Assembly (NCBI GenBank): GCA_937931165.1
Contig: CALHCI010000037.1
Coordinates: 1-64,000, forward strand
Direction: 5' to 3'
DNA length: 64,000 bases
From: an uncultured Granulosicoccaceae bacterium
Lineage (GTDB): Bacteria > Pseudomonadota > Gammaproteobacteria > Granulosicoccales > Granulosicoccaceae
Both the position numbers and the translations under genes were made by a program. The notes under the pieces are model-generated. The model ran no database searches, was not told where the DNA came from, and was given only the letters and a program-made list of their open reading frames with translations. Shown here piece after piece: positions 10,695 to 18,834 of the stretch (positions are counted from its first letter, which is position 1; each line of letters starts with the position of its first letter).

Positions 10695-11855
10695 TTGCCA
10701 GTAATAGAAAAAATAGCCCGGTATTCAGATGAGTTAGTTGCCATTCGGCGCGATTTACACGAACACCCGGAACTGGGGATGCAGGAAGTGCGAACCTCGG
10801 GTATTGTCGCGGACTTATTGCGTGAATGGGATATTGAGACGCATACAGGCATTGGCAACACCGGTGTAGTGGGTGTGTTAAACGGGCGCTCACCCGGACG
10901 TACTATTGGCTTAAGAGCAGATATGGACGCATTGCCGATAGATGAAAAAACCAATCTGGCCTTCGCATCTAAAACACCTGGTGTCATGCATGCCTGCGGT
11001 CATGATGCACACACGACGATGTTACTCGGCGCTGCGCGTTATCTGGCACAAAGCCGTGACTTTAACGGTACCGCGATATTTATTTTTCAGCCTGCAGAAG
11101 AGGGGCTGGGTGGTGCCCGGGCAATGCTTGCTGATGGATTGTTTGAACGGTTTCCGTGTGATGAAATTTACGGCATGCACAACAACCCGAACGGTGCGCC
11201 CGGCAGGGTAGGAGTGAAGCCGGGCGTAGCAATGGCCGGTGCAGATTTTTTTGATATACACATACGTGCCAGTGGCTCGCATGCGGCAATGCCACATCAG
11301 TCGGTTGATCCGATTGTTATCGGCTCGTCTCTGGTTGCACAGTTACAAACCATTGTCAGTCGCAATGTACCGCCTACAGAGCCGCTGGTATTGTCGGTAA
11401 CGCAGATACATGCAGGATCTGCCTACAATGTTATTCCGTCTGACTGCACACTGTCCGGGACTATGCGTTACTTTGAACCAAAGGTCGCAGATATGGTCAG
11501 GAAAAGAATAAGTGCGTTGTGTGATGGTGTTGCTGAAAGCTACGGTATTGAAGTTGAAATCGACAGCAGAAATATATTTGATGTGCTGGTGAACAACGAA
11601 GATTTATCACAGATAATGCTAGATGTTGCAGCTGATGTGGTGGGTAAAGACAACGTCGCAGTTACTTCAAATGTAGTCACCGGTTCTGAAGATTTTGCCG
11701 ATATGTTGCGAGTGATTCCCGGTGCTTATTGTACCGTTGGCCATGGCGGTACACTGCCGTTACACAACGATGGTTTTGTACTCGATGAATCAATCCTGCC
11801 GATAGGTGCTTCAATTTACGCAAAGCTGATTGAACAGCGCGCGGCGGCAGGTTAG
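10695..11855 (+). CDS. M20 family metal-dependent amidohydrolase (hippurate hydrolase-like)
   Basis: A 386-residue cytosolic amidohydrolase. The metal-site motifs of peptidase family M20D appear in order: LHEHPELG near residue 21, GLRADMDALPI near 75, HACGHDAHT near 99 and FQPAEEGLGGA near 130. HAAMPHQSVDPI marks the dimerisation and substrate-closing region. Members remove acyl groups from N-acyl amino acids (hippurate, N-acetyl or indole-acetyl conjugates); which is used here cannot be read from sequence. The start is TTG at 10695 with a purine-rich AGGGGG upstream, and it gives the family's usual MPVI.. beginning. The promoter must lie in the 83-base gap shared with the divergent Nudix gene. 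Confidence 0.9.
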   Translation: MPVIEKIARYSDELVAIRRDLHEHPELGMQEVRTSGIVADLLREWDIETHTGIGNTGVVGVLNGRSPGRTIGLRADMDALPIDEKTNLAFASKTPGVMHACGHDAHTTMLLGAARYLAQSRDFNGTAIFIFQPAEEGLGGARAMLADGLFERFPCDEIYGMHNNPNGAPGRVGVKPGVAMAGADFFDIHIRASGSHAAMPHQSVDPIVIGSSLVAQLQTIVSRNVPPTEPLVLSVTQIHAGSAYNVIPSDCTLSGTMRYFEPKVADMVRKRISALCDGVAESYGIEVEIDSRNIFDVLVNNEDLSQIMLDVAADVVGKDNVAVTSNVVTGSEDFADMLRVIPGAYCTVGHGGTLPLHNDGFVLDESILPIGASIYAKLIEQRAAAG

Positions 11856-11926
11856 CGGAGACTGAAAAGTTCTGCTGGTTAGTCTGAACCCGTTAGGCAA
11901 TCAGGTTAAGTTAACTAAAGACCTGT

Positions 11927-12694
11927 TCAGGCAATGCTGAACCATTCTCCAAGTGCTGCGCGTTTTAGTACCGTGACGTCGTCTCCGCCTTTTTTAAGGC
12001 GGTTTGCCACGCGGTCAAAAGCGCTTTCCGGTGTGTTGTTGTTTTCACTCAGATGACCGAGGAAAAGTCTTTGTAATCCCGGGTGCTCAAGCTTTGCAGC
12101 GAGTTCAGCTGACTGGTCATTACTCAGATGACCGTAGCGTCCGTCAATGCGTGTGCGCAGTGAATACGGGTAAGAACCGTTTTGCAGCATGTTGTGATCG
12201 TAGTTTGCTTCCAGTAGCAGCGCATCTACACCACCCAGTTGCTGATGCACGTAGGGTGTAACACATCCCATATCTGTCGCAATAGCAAAACGTTTTTTAC
12301 CATCGCTGACGATGTACTGACAGGGTTCTGCCGCATCGTGCGGGATTGGAAAAGGCGTTATTTTCGCATCACCAATGCAAAAAGAGCCGTGTGGATGGAT
12401 GAACTCAACATTTGGAATGTTGTTGTCTTTCATGCGTCCGAATGTTCCGCGCGTTAGCCACACCGGAATATGATGTTTGCGTGCAAGTACTGCGACACCT
12501 TTTACGTGGTCGGAATGTTCGTGGGAAACCAGTATGGCTGACAATTGCTCCGGAGCAACGCCTGCATCCTGCAGTCTTTGGCAAATGATACGCGCAGAAA
12601 ACCCGGCATCGATCAATAACAGCGTATCTGCAACACGAACCAGCGTGGAATTACCGTTGCTGCCGCTGCCGAGACTGATAAACGAAACACTCAC
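11927..12694 (-). CDS. MBL-fold metallohydrolase, WalJ/YycJ-like
   Basis: A 255-residue metallo-beta-lactamase-fold protein. SLGSGSNGNSTLV at the N-terminus is typical of the WalJ/VicX/YycJ group, and the metal ligands show as SHEHSDH at residues 57-63. A further metal-site Asp lies in ATDMGCVT and a His in LFLGHLS. Members are thought to act on nucleic acid or a cell-wall-linked step; the true substrate is not established. It lies 28 bases downstream of dapA on the same strand and is probably cotranscribed with it. It is not next to a WalKR two-component pair as in Firmicutes. Confidence 0.87.
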   Translation of the reverse strand: MSVSFISLGSGSNGNSTLVRVADTLLLIDAGFSARIICQRLQDAGVAPEQLSAILVSHEHSDHVKGVAVLARKHHIPVWLTRGTFGRMKDNNIPNVEFIHPHGSFCIGDAKITPFPIPHDAAEPCQYIVSDGKKRFAIATDMGCVTPYVHQQLGGVDALLLEANYDHNMLQNGSYPYSLRTRIDGRYGHLSNDQSAELAAKLEHPGLQRLFLGHLSENNNTPESAFDRVANRLKKGGDDVTVLKRAALGEWFSIA

Positions 12695-12722
12695 AGTAGT
12701 CTCTGTGGTTGCACTATATGCG

Positions 12723-13601
12723 CTAGATTTCTATTCCGGCTTTTCCAAGTGCACGTTTAACATCTGCGTGGCAATTTTCGCTAAGCCCGACCAGTGGCAG
12801 GCGGATACCTGTTTTTATCAGTCCCATTTGTTGCAGCGCCCACTTCGCAGGGATAGGGCTCGATTCAATAAATAACGTGCTGTTGAGGTCAGTGAGTTTG
12901 TTTTCAATTTCGCGTGCGGTACTTTCATCTTTCGACAGCGCAGCGGTGCACATCTGATGCATCAGTGCCGGTGCCACATTAGCGGTGACTGATATGTTGC
13001 CGCTGGCGCCCGCTAGTATGCTTTCCATCGCGGTGCCGTCATCGCCGGTAAGTATCAGAAAAGAATCGGGGCAAAGTGCCACCAGCTGCCGTATACGTTC
13101 TACCGTGCCATGCGCTTCCTTAGTACCGATAATGTTGTCAATTTCTGCCAGTCTTGCAGTGGTTTCCGGCGCCATGTCGACGGATGTTCTGCCAGGGACG
13201 TTGTAGAGAATCTGCGGAATATCGACGCTTTCGGCAATCTTGCGAAAGTGCTGGTACAAGCCTTCCTGAGGGGGTTTGTTGTAGTACGGCGTAACCAGCA
13301 GGCAGGCATCTGCACCGGCGGCTTTGGCGTTTTCAGTCAGTTCCAGTGCTTCGGTGGTGGAATTTGCGCCGGTACCGGCAATCACCGGTATATTGCCGCC
13401 AGCGAATTCAATGGTTTTGCGAATGACGGTGGAGTGTTCTTCCATGCTCAGCGTTGCTGATTCGCCGGTGGTGCCGACGGATACGATGGCGTCGGTGCCT
13501 TCTTTTACGTGAAATTCGACCAGGGTTTTCAGCGCATCAAAATCCACCGATCCGTCTTCAATCATCGGTGTGACTATCGCAACAATGCTGCCCTGAAACA
13601 T
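12723..13601 (-). CDS. dapA: 4-hydroxy-tetrahydrodipicolinate synthase
   Basis: Condenses pyruvate with aspartate semialdehyde, the first committed step of lysine and diaminopimelate synthesis. Of 292 residues, the Schiff-base lysine is K161 (IIGTKEAHG), the general acid tyrosine is Y133 (ILYNVPGRT) and the proton-relay threonines are T44-T45 (VGTTGES). TGDDGTA and GASGNISVTAN fit the pyruvate site and dimer interface. Length is normal. It lies between the PerM-family gene (140 bases upstream) and the MBL-fold gene, all on the minus strand. The alternative readings for this superfamily (N-acetylneuraminate lyase or an aldolase) are less likely because the lysine-pathway signature is intact. 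Confidence 0.96.
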   Translation of the reverse strand: MFQGSIVAIVTPMIEDGSVDFDALKTLVEFHVKEGTDAIVSVGTTGESATLSMEEHSTVIRKTIEFAGGNIPVIAGTGANSTTEALELTENAKAAGADACLLVTPYYNKPPQEGLYQHFRKIAESVDIPQILYNVPGRTSVDMAPETTARLAEIDNIIGTKEAHGTVERIRQLVALCPDSFLILTGDDGTAMESILAGASGNISVTANVAPALMHQMCTAALSKDESTAREIENKLTDLNSTLFIESSPIPAKWALQQMGLIKTGIRLPLVGLSENCHADVKRALGKAGIEI

Positions 13602-13713
13602 TTATGTGCCCTGTGGTGAGTAGTAAGCCGCTACACAGCGGCAAAGGGCGACAGCTTACTGACACGTTGCAGCTGTGACAAGCACAGCCGTCATCTGTGA
13701 GGGGCCGATCAAA

Positions 13714-13746
13714 CCGTATCAGGGCCCGTATCAGGGCCGTATCAGG
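13714..13746. repeat. Three tandem copies of an 11-bp repeat across the perM stop
   Basis: CCGTATCAGGG occurs at 13714-13724, 13726-13736 and, one base short, 13737-13746. The last copy contains the stop codon of the PerM-family gene (TCA at 13742-13744 on the plus strand). There is no coding role beyond the final codons. Confidence 0.9.
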
Positions 13747-14836
13747 CAGCCTTGTCGGAAGTGTTTTCAAGCAGCGGGTCGGGGTTGGCGCGATGCCTGG
13801 GCCAGGCGTCCAATACTGCCTGTGTCAGTGCGGCAAGCGGTATCGCAAAAAACACCCCCCAAAGTCCCCACAGGCCGCCGAAAAACAATACGGAGACAAT
13901 AATCGCCAGCGGGTGCAGATCGACCACCTCTGAAAACAGCAGCGGTACCAGTACGTTGCCGTCCAGTATCTGCACGATCTGATAGCCAGCCAGCAGGTAG
14001 CCGAACTTGGCCGTAAAGCCCCACTGGAAGTAGGCAATCATGGCAATTGGAATGGTCACAACGACCGCACCGATGTACGGAATGATGACTGAAAACCCGA
14101 CCAGCGCGCTTAACAGCACTGCGTAGTTAAGGCCCATAATAGCGAAAAATATATAGGTAAATACCCAGACGATCATAATTTCGATGAGCTTGCCGCGGAT
14201 GTAGTTGGCGATTTTTCCGTCTGCCTGGTCCCAGACTTTTTCAGCCAGCTCACTTTTGTTGGGCATAAACCCGGCGGCCCAGTCGAGCAGTTTCTGTTTG
14301 TCTTTGAGTGTAAAAAATACAATCAGTGGTACCAGCACTACGTAAATCGCCAGTACAAAGAGGTTGATGGCACTGGCGATGGAAAAGGACAAAAAGCGCT
14401 GTCCGATTTGTCCGACCTGGCGCTGACCGTTGGCGATGAGCTCATCGATTTGTTCAACGGTAAAGATCGCGGGATACAGCTCGGGCAGACGCAGCAGTTG
14501 TTGCTGCCCGGCAGCAATCATGTTCGGGAGTTCACGAATCAGCGAGGTTACCTGTTGGGACAGCAGCGGAATCACCCCGAACAGTACCACCAGACAGAAA
14601 AACACAAAAGCCAGCATCACGATAGATGCGGCCAGCGGGCGCGGTATGTGGTAGCGCTGCATAGCGGTGACGACGCCGTCGAGCAGATAGGCGAACACCA
14701 TGGCGACCATGACCGGCGCTAAAATATCGCCGAGCAGCCAGATCAGCATAAACGCTGAAATCAGCAGTAACGCCAGAATGACCGCCTGTGGATCAGAGAA
14801 ATTTCTCTGATACCACTCGCGAATTGGTTCGAGCAT
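13742..14836 (-). CDS. AI-2E family transporter / PerM-like membrane protein
   Basis: A 364-residue inner-membrane protein with about eight hydrophobic segments. There is a pair near the N-terminus (LLLISAFMLIWLLGDILAPV), a soluble stretch with LIRELPNMIAAGQQQLL in the middle, and a helical block ending FGGLWGLWGVFFAIPLAALTQAVL. GLWGVFFAIPLAA is the conserved C-terminal signature of the AI-2E exporter/PerM family (PF01594). Members include TqsA-like autoinducer exporters and Na+/H+-antiport-like proteins, so the substrate is open. It lies upstream of dapA on the same strand, an arrangement also seen for perM-type genes elsewhere. Confidence 0.9.
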   Translation of the reverse strand: MLEPIREWYQRNFSDPQAVILALLLISAFMLIWLLGDILAPVMVAMVFAYLLDGVVTAMQRYHIPRPLAASIVMLAFVFFCLVVLFGVIPLLSQQVTSLIRELPNMIAAGQQQLLRLPELYPAIFTVEQIDELIANGQRQVGQIGQRFLSFSIASAINLFVLAIYVVLVPLIVFFTLKDKQKLLDWAAGFMPNKSELAEKVWDQADGKIANYIRGKLIEIMIVWVFTYIFFAIMGLNYAVLLSALVGFSVIIPYIGAVVVTIPIAMIAYFQWGFTAKFGYLLAGYQIVQILDGNVLVPLLFSEVVDLHPLAIIVSVLFFGGLWGLWGVFFAIPLAALTQAVLDAWPRHRANPDPLLENTSDKAA

Positions 14837-15243
14837 TTTTATAGCGTATTACTCTTGTTTGTTGCAGGTTTTCAGACGTGCACGGTTGTCGCCATGACTG
14901 GCTGGTTAGTCAGCAGTAGCGACCAGATCATGATTTCCACGTTTTTCGTCTGAGAACCGTTATCTGAAGTGTAGGATAAACCACCAAAAGTGGGTCTGGT
15001 TATTAGCATTCTAAATATTGAAAATAACCTCTGACAATACAAGTTTGTCATGGTTGTTTGATTTATTTTGCACCAGCCGGTGCTACGCAATGCTACCGCC
15101 ACCTTCGACTGGTTCTGTTCGACTGGTTCTGGCAGTACCCTCGTGGGACAATGCATCGGCCAGGTCGATATCGTACAACAAGCGACTACGCTCTACATTA
15201 ACACTGACCCGAATTACCGATCCTTAAAGTCACAGGCTATTCA
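14837..15243. other. Intergenic region between perM-like gene and proS, divergent promoters expected
   Basis: A 407-base gap separating two divergent genes. The frame at 14872-15156 (-) has no family likeness and no ribosome site, so I leave it as non-coding. The one structured element I see is a 14-bp tandem duplication at 15104-15131. AT-rich blocks near 15000-15070 could hold a promoter, but none was convincing. Confidence 0.5.
15104..15131. repeat. 14-bp perfect tandem duplication
   Basis: TTCGACTGGTTCTG is present at 15104-15117 and again at 15118-15131 without a gap, about 110 bases upstream of proS. Confidence 0.9.
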
Positions 15244-16956
15244 ATGCGCACCAGTCAACTTCACTTGTCCACCACCAAGGAATCGCCAGCCGATGCTGAG
15301 GTTATCAGTCATCAGCTGATGTTGCGATCCGGGATGATTCGCAGGCTGGCTGCGGGACTGTATACCTGGATGCCCCTGGGCCTCAGAGTGCTGCGAAAAA
15401 TAGAGAAGATTGTTCGCGAAGAAATGGATGCCGCAGGCGCGTCCGAATTAATTATGCCAGCGGTGCAGCCCGCCGAGTTGTGGCACGAGTCGGGTCGATG
15501 GGGGCAGTTTGGGCCCGAGCTGTTGCGTCTGCAGGATCGGCACGGGCGGGATTACTGTGTCGGTCCGACACACGAGGAAGTCATTACCGATATCGCACGT
15601 CGGGATCTTCGCAGCTACAAACAGCTACCGGTTAATTACTACCAGATTCAAACCAAATTCCGCGATGAGGTACGGCCGCGTTTCGGTGTGATGCGCAGTC
15701 GCGAATTCATTATGAAAGATGCCTATTCATTTCATGCGTCACCGGAGTCATTGCAGCAGACTTTTGATGACATGCATCGTGCCTACACGAATATTTTCTC
15801 ACGCATGCATCTGACGTTTCGTGCGGTAGAGGCAGACAGCGGCGCGATAGGTGGTTCAGGATCAATGGAATTTCATGTGCTTGCTGAAAGCGGTGAAGAT
15901 GCAATTGCCTATTCCACCGGCGGCGATTACGCCGCCAACTTAGAAAAAGCCGAAGCGGTTTGCAGCGATACGCTCGCTGAGCCATCTGAAGAAATGACAC
16001 TTGTCGATACCCCGGATACCAAAACGATTCAGGCGCTGGTAGACAACTTCAGTATGCCGGTTGAAAAAACCATTAAAACGCTGATCTGTCATGCGAGTGA
16101 AGAGTGTGAATCTGATCTGGTTGCGTTGCTGGTGCGCGGTGATCATCAGCTTAATGAAACAAAAGCGAATAACCACCCGCTGGTTGCGTCGCCGCTTTGC
16201 TTTGCCAGTGAAGAGGAAATACGTGCGGCGGTTGGTGCCGGGCCGGGCTCACTGGGGCCGGTCAAGTTGCCGATGCCAGTGATTGCAGATCACACGGTGG
16301 CGGCAATGTCTGATTTTGGTGCCGGTGCAAACATAGAAGACAAACATTACTTCGGTATTAACTGGGGCAGAGATGCAGATCAACCCATCGTCGCAGACCT
16401 GCGTAACATTGAGGCCGGTGATCCTTCACCGGATGGTAAGGGCGAACTGCAGATTCTCAGAGGAATTGAGGTGGGGCACATCTTTCAACTGGGAGACAAA
16501 TATAGTCAGGCAATGAAAGCCACAGTGCTGGATGAAAACGGTAAGGACGTGGTGATGTCGATGGGTTGTTACGGCATTGGTGTAACCCGTGTTGCTGCGG
16601 CTGCCATAGAACAAAATAATGATGACAACGGCATTATCTGGCCATTGCCGATTGCACCTTTTGAAGTGGCGCTGGTGCCAATTAACATGCGTCGTTCTGA
16701 ATCGTTAAAAGAAGCGACTGAAAAACTCTATCAGCAGCTTAAAGATGAAGGCATAGATGTATTACTTGATGATCGTGAAAGCCGCCCCGGAGTTATGTTT
16801 GCCGATATGGAACTGATCGGTATACCAATGCGGGTTGTGCTAAGTGAAAAAGGACTGGCAAAGGGCATTGCTGAATTTAAAGGCAGAACGGATGAATCAG
16901 CCACCGAAATTGATGCTGACAACATTGTCGAATTTCTTAAATCGAAACTGGCATAA
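15244..16956 (+). CDS. proS: Prolyl-tRNA synthetase
   Basis: Charges tRNA-Pro with proline in the cytosol. The 570-residue length fits the bacterial-type class II enzyme. Motif 1 is in the N-terminal region, motif 2 lies near [25 protein letters not shown] and motif 3 near [17 protein letters not shown]. The segment between about residues 225 and 400 contains the INS (YbaK-like) editing domain that hydrolyses Ala-tRNA-Pro ([31 protein letters not shown]). The C-terminal anticodon-binding domain ends in [12 protein letters not shown] 15244 gives the family's [10 protein letters not shown]-like start, although no strong ribosome site is visible. It is followed 26 bases later by the selenoprotein gene, probably in the same transcript. 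Confidence 0.97.
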   Translation: MRTSQLHLSTTKESPADAEVISHQLMLRSGMIRRLAAGLYTWMPLGLRVLRKIEKIVREEMDAAGASELIMPAVQPAELWHESGRWGQFGPELLRLQDRHGRDYCVGPTHEEVITDIARRDLRSYKQLPVNYYQIQTKFRDEVRPRFGVMRSREFIMKDAYSFHASPESLQQTFDDMHRAYTNIFSRMHLTFRAVEADSGAIGGSGSMEFHVLAESGEDAIAYSTGGDYAANLEKAEAVCSDTLAEPSEEMTLVDTPDTKTIQALVDNFSMPVEKTIKTLICHASEECESDLVALLVRGDHQLNETKANNHPLVASPLCFASEEEIRAAVGAGPGSLGPVKLPMPVIADHTVAAMSDFGAGANIEDKHYFGINWGRDADQPIVADLRNIEAGDPSPDGKGELQILRGIEVGHIFQLGDKYSQAMKATVLDENGKDVVMSMGCYGIGVTRVAAAAIEQNNDDNGIIWPLPIAPFEVALVPINMRRSESLKEATEKLYQQLKDEGIDVLLDDRESRPGVMFADMELIGIPMRVVLSEKGLAKGIAEFKGRTDESATEIDADNIVEFLKSKLA

Positions 16957-16968
16957 GCAACACTGCCT

Positions 16969-16973
16969 GAGGA
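16969..16973 (+). promoter_or_regulatory. Ribosome binding site for the TGA-containing gene
   Basis: GAGGA with a 9-base spacer before ATG 16983. It decides the start: translation begins upstream of the in-frame TGA at 17025, whereas the alternative start at GTG 17049 has no such site. Confidence 0.8.
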
Positions 16974-16982
16974 CAAAAAATA

Positions 16983-17594
16983 ATGAGTGATCCGCAAACA
17001 CTTGAAGTATTCAGCGACTACGTTTGACCGTGGTGTTATCTCAGTACCGTGCGTATTGAAAAGATAAAAACCAATCATAACGTCGCCATACATTACACCC
17101 ATTTTCCACTGCACCCGGAAACACCAAACGAAGGTAAAACACTCGAAGCGCTGTTTGGTACAGACGCCACTGAAATTGCCAAAAAGAATGCGCACATGAA
17201 AGGCTTGATGGACGCTGAAGGACTTCCCTATGGCGTGCGAACGCATACCTATAATAGCCGTCTGTCTCAGGAGCTGGCAGCGTGGGCGGTGACACAGGAA
17301 GGTGGCGACGCTATTCACGATGCGTTTTTCAGGGCTTATTTTGTCGATACGAAAAACATAGCACTGGTTGGTGTATTGCTGGATGTGGCGGAATCTGTTG
17401 GTCTTGACCGCACAGCGGCAGAAGAGGTGCTTGTTACCCGTTCTCACCAGCATGTTGTCGATGAAGACTGGAGCAAATCACGCCATTACGGGGTGACCGG
17501 TGTGCCGACTTATGTGGTAGGGCAAAATGGTGTTGTCGGTGCGCAGCCCTACGAAGTAATTGAAAAGCTTGTGGTGGACGCTGCTAAGGGTTAG
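16983..17594 (+). CDS. DsbA-family (FrnE-like) oxidoreductase, probable selenoprotein with UxxC active site
   Basis: From ATG 16983 the frame reads MSDPQTLEVFSDYV, then TGA at 17025-17027 (codon 15), then PWCYLSTVRIEK and on without interruption to TAG at 17592-17594: 203 residues if TGA is read through. FrnE-type DsbA proteins normally have FSDYVCPWC here, so the TGA sits exactly where the catalytic first cysteine belongs; selenocysteine gives a U-P-W-C redox motif. The rest fits the family: FPLHPETPNEG, the helical insert with FFRAYFVDTKNI, and the cis-proline loop GVTGVPTYVVG. GAGGA lies 9 bases before ATG, and a SECIS-like hairpin follows the TGA. A start at GTG 17049 would delete the first strand and the active site. 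Family members are cytosolic thiol oxidoreductases. The alternatives are a point-nonsense pseudogene or a sequencing error. The selenocysteine machinery (selA, selB, selC, selD) is not in the window. Confidence 0.85.
17032..17072 (+). promoter_or_regulatory. Candidate bacterial SECIS hairpin
   Basis: Inner stem CAGTAC (17042-17047) pairs with GTATTG (17053-17058), five Watson-Crick pairs and one G-U, around the 5-base loop CGTGC. The loop begins 20 bases after the TGA and has G at its second position; both match the published bacterial SECIS pattern (loop 16-37 bases from UGA, G in the first two loop bases). An outer helix can form between GGT/TTAT (17032-17039) and ATAA/ACC (17064-17072). 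A competing 6-bp stem (17029-17034 with 17046-17051, two wobbles) is weaker. Folding was done by eye. Confidence 0.6.
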
Positions 17595-17606
17595 CCACGC
17601 CTTTTA

Positions 17607-18827
17607 TTAGCATTCATCGGCTTTGGTAAATCGCTGCACGGTGCCCAGTGTTTCAGGTTCGCGTTGCGCTTCCGGCAGCATTTCACCGAGCTCGCCCACT
17701 CTGTACAACGGTGCTGCTATGGATGGCAAGCCGGCTCGTGCAAGCCCCAGGTAGCGCCACTTCAGAGATATTTTCTTGCTGACCTGATGCGGCTGAAAAT
17801 CATTAAATTCGTCTACCGAAATCTGTTTGCCTTGCGTCAGGTAGCCCGCTTGCACGGCTTCGCTTACCAGTGTTTCACCTCGCGGTGTACGAACAACAAT
17901 GCCATTGAAGCCTTCGTCTTCACCGCCCGGGCTGCCACCAGGCCAGACATCGGCGGCAGCAATATCTGCGCATTCACCCAGTGCGTCGGGGCAAAGCTTA
18001 CAACGCGATTCGAGACACCAGCCCGCTTCATCTGCCCACAATTCCTGATAGGAAATCTCAACACTTTGATTGTCGCGTGTTTCGATTCTGGTCGGACCCG
18101 GATTGCCGTAGCCGCGATGGCGGTATAGCGTGACTCGTGATTCATCAATATCGAAGTGGTTCAGTACATGCTGAGCTTTTGTCATCGTCGACTGCCCACC
18201 GCAAACCATAGTCAGTCTGAACTTAATCAGCCGGTTAATGCGCTCGTCTTGCTGCGCGAGATTTTCAATGGCATTCAGATCACAGGGCTTGGCGATAATG
18301 GCAAAAGGCTGCTCGCGATCCAGCGCTGTGCCTAGTGCGCTTAGCGGAGCAACCGGTGCATAGCGTGAACCGGCAGCGGCCAGTACCTGTTCTTCGTTTT
18401 CACTGATACACGGATTGCTGTGTAATGGATAATCACTATCTGCTTTTACATGGTAAATAAATTTAGCCTGCTGGCTTGCGATCAGATACTGACCCAGTGC
18501 AGTCAGCACGCCCCCTGTCGAGCCGATAAAGCGGGTGTTGTTGTCTGTTGCCCAGGCATAGTGCATCTGCAGATACTGCCCCCATACAGTATCGGATTTT
18601 ATTGCATCCGTTGGCGTCGTGTTTAAAGCTGGCCGCACATGAATACCAGGGCACATGCGGCTGCATAGATCCTCTTCTTTAGTGGTAAATCCATTGATGG
18701 GAAACGGACGTAGTGAGCCGTTGGCATTGGCTTGCATAGACACGCCGTTTGTCAGTGTTTCGCAGAGTCCGCAGCCAATGCATAACCCTGCTTCCACTAT
18801 GGATTTTATGGTGATTGTTTCTGTCAT
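17607..18827 (-). CDS. FrhB-family iron-sulfur flavoprotein (coenzyme F420 hydrogenase/dehydrogenase beta subunit-like)
   Basis: A 406-residue protein of the FrhB family. The N-terminal ferredoxin-like part has CIGCGLC (about 17-23) and CSRMCPG (about 55-61); a second cysteine cluster, SRCKLCPDALGECADIAAAD, lies near 275-295. The middle carries the family's FIAKPCDLNAIENL-like stretch and STGGVLTALGQYLI. Relatives reduce F420, nitrite/sulfite-type or chlorophyll-type substrates using FAD and Fe-S centres; many proteobacterial members have no known reaction, and F420 use should not be assumed. It starts 7 bases after the lepB stop and is the last gene of the sigma-factor operon. It converges with the selenoprotein gene. 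Confidence 0.82.
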   Translation of the reverse strand: MTETITIKSIVEAGLCIGCGLCETLTNGVSMQANANGSLRPFPINGFTTKEEDLCSRMCPGIHVRPALNTTPTDAIKSDTVWGQYLQMHYAWATDNNTRFIGSTGGVLTALGQYLIASQQAKFIYHVKADSDYPLHSNPCISENEEQVLAAAGSRYAPVAPLSALGTALDREQPFAIIAKPCDLNAIENLAQQDERINRLIKFRLTMVCGGQSTMTKAQHVLNHFDIDESRVTLYRHRGYGNPGPTRIETRDNQSVEISYQELWADEAGWCLESRCKLCPDALGECADIAAADVWPGGSPGGEDEGFNGIVVRTPRGETLVSEAVQAGYLTQGKQISVDEFNDFQPHQVSKKISLKWRYLGLARAGLPSIAAPLYRVGELGEMLPEAQREPETLGTVQRFTKADEC

Positions 18828-18834
18828 TGAAAAA

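Noticed and set aside
14872-15156. 94-codon frame on the minus strand
   Set aside because: No ribosome site, no recognisable composition or family; lies in a probable promoter region.
17029-17051. Alternative hairpin CGTGGT/ACCGTG right after the TGA as SECIS
   Set aside because: Two wobble pairs, a large loop and a loop only 7 bases from the TGA; the later stem fits the bacterial pattern better.
17049-17594. DsbA-like frame starting at GTG 17049
   Set aside because: It lacks the ribosome site and would lose the first strand and the CxxC motif; the upstream start with recoded TGA explains the sequence better.
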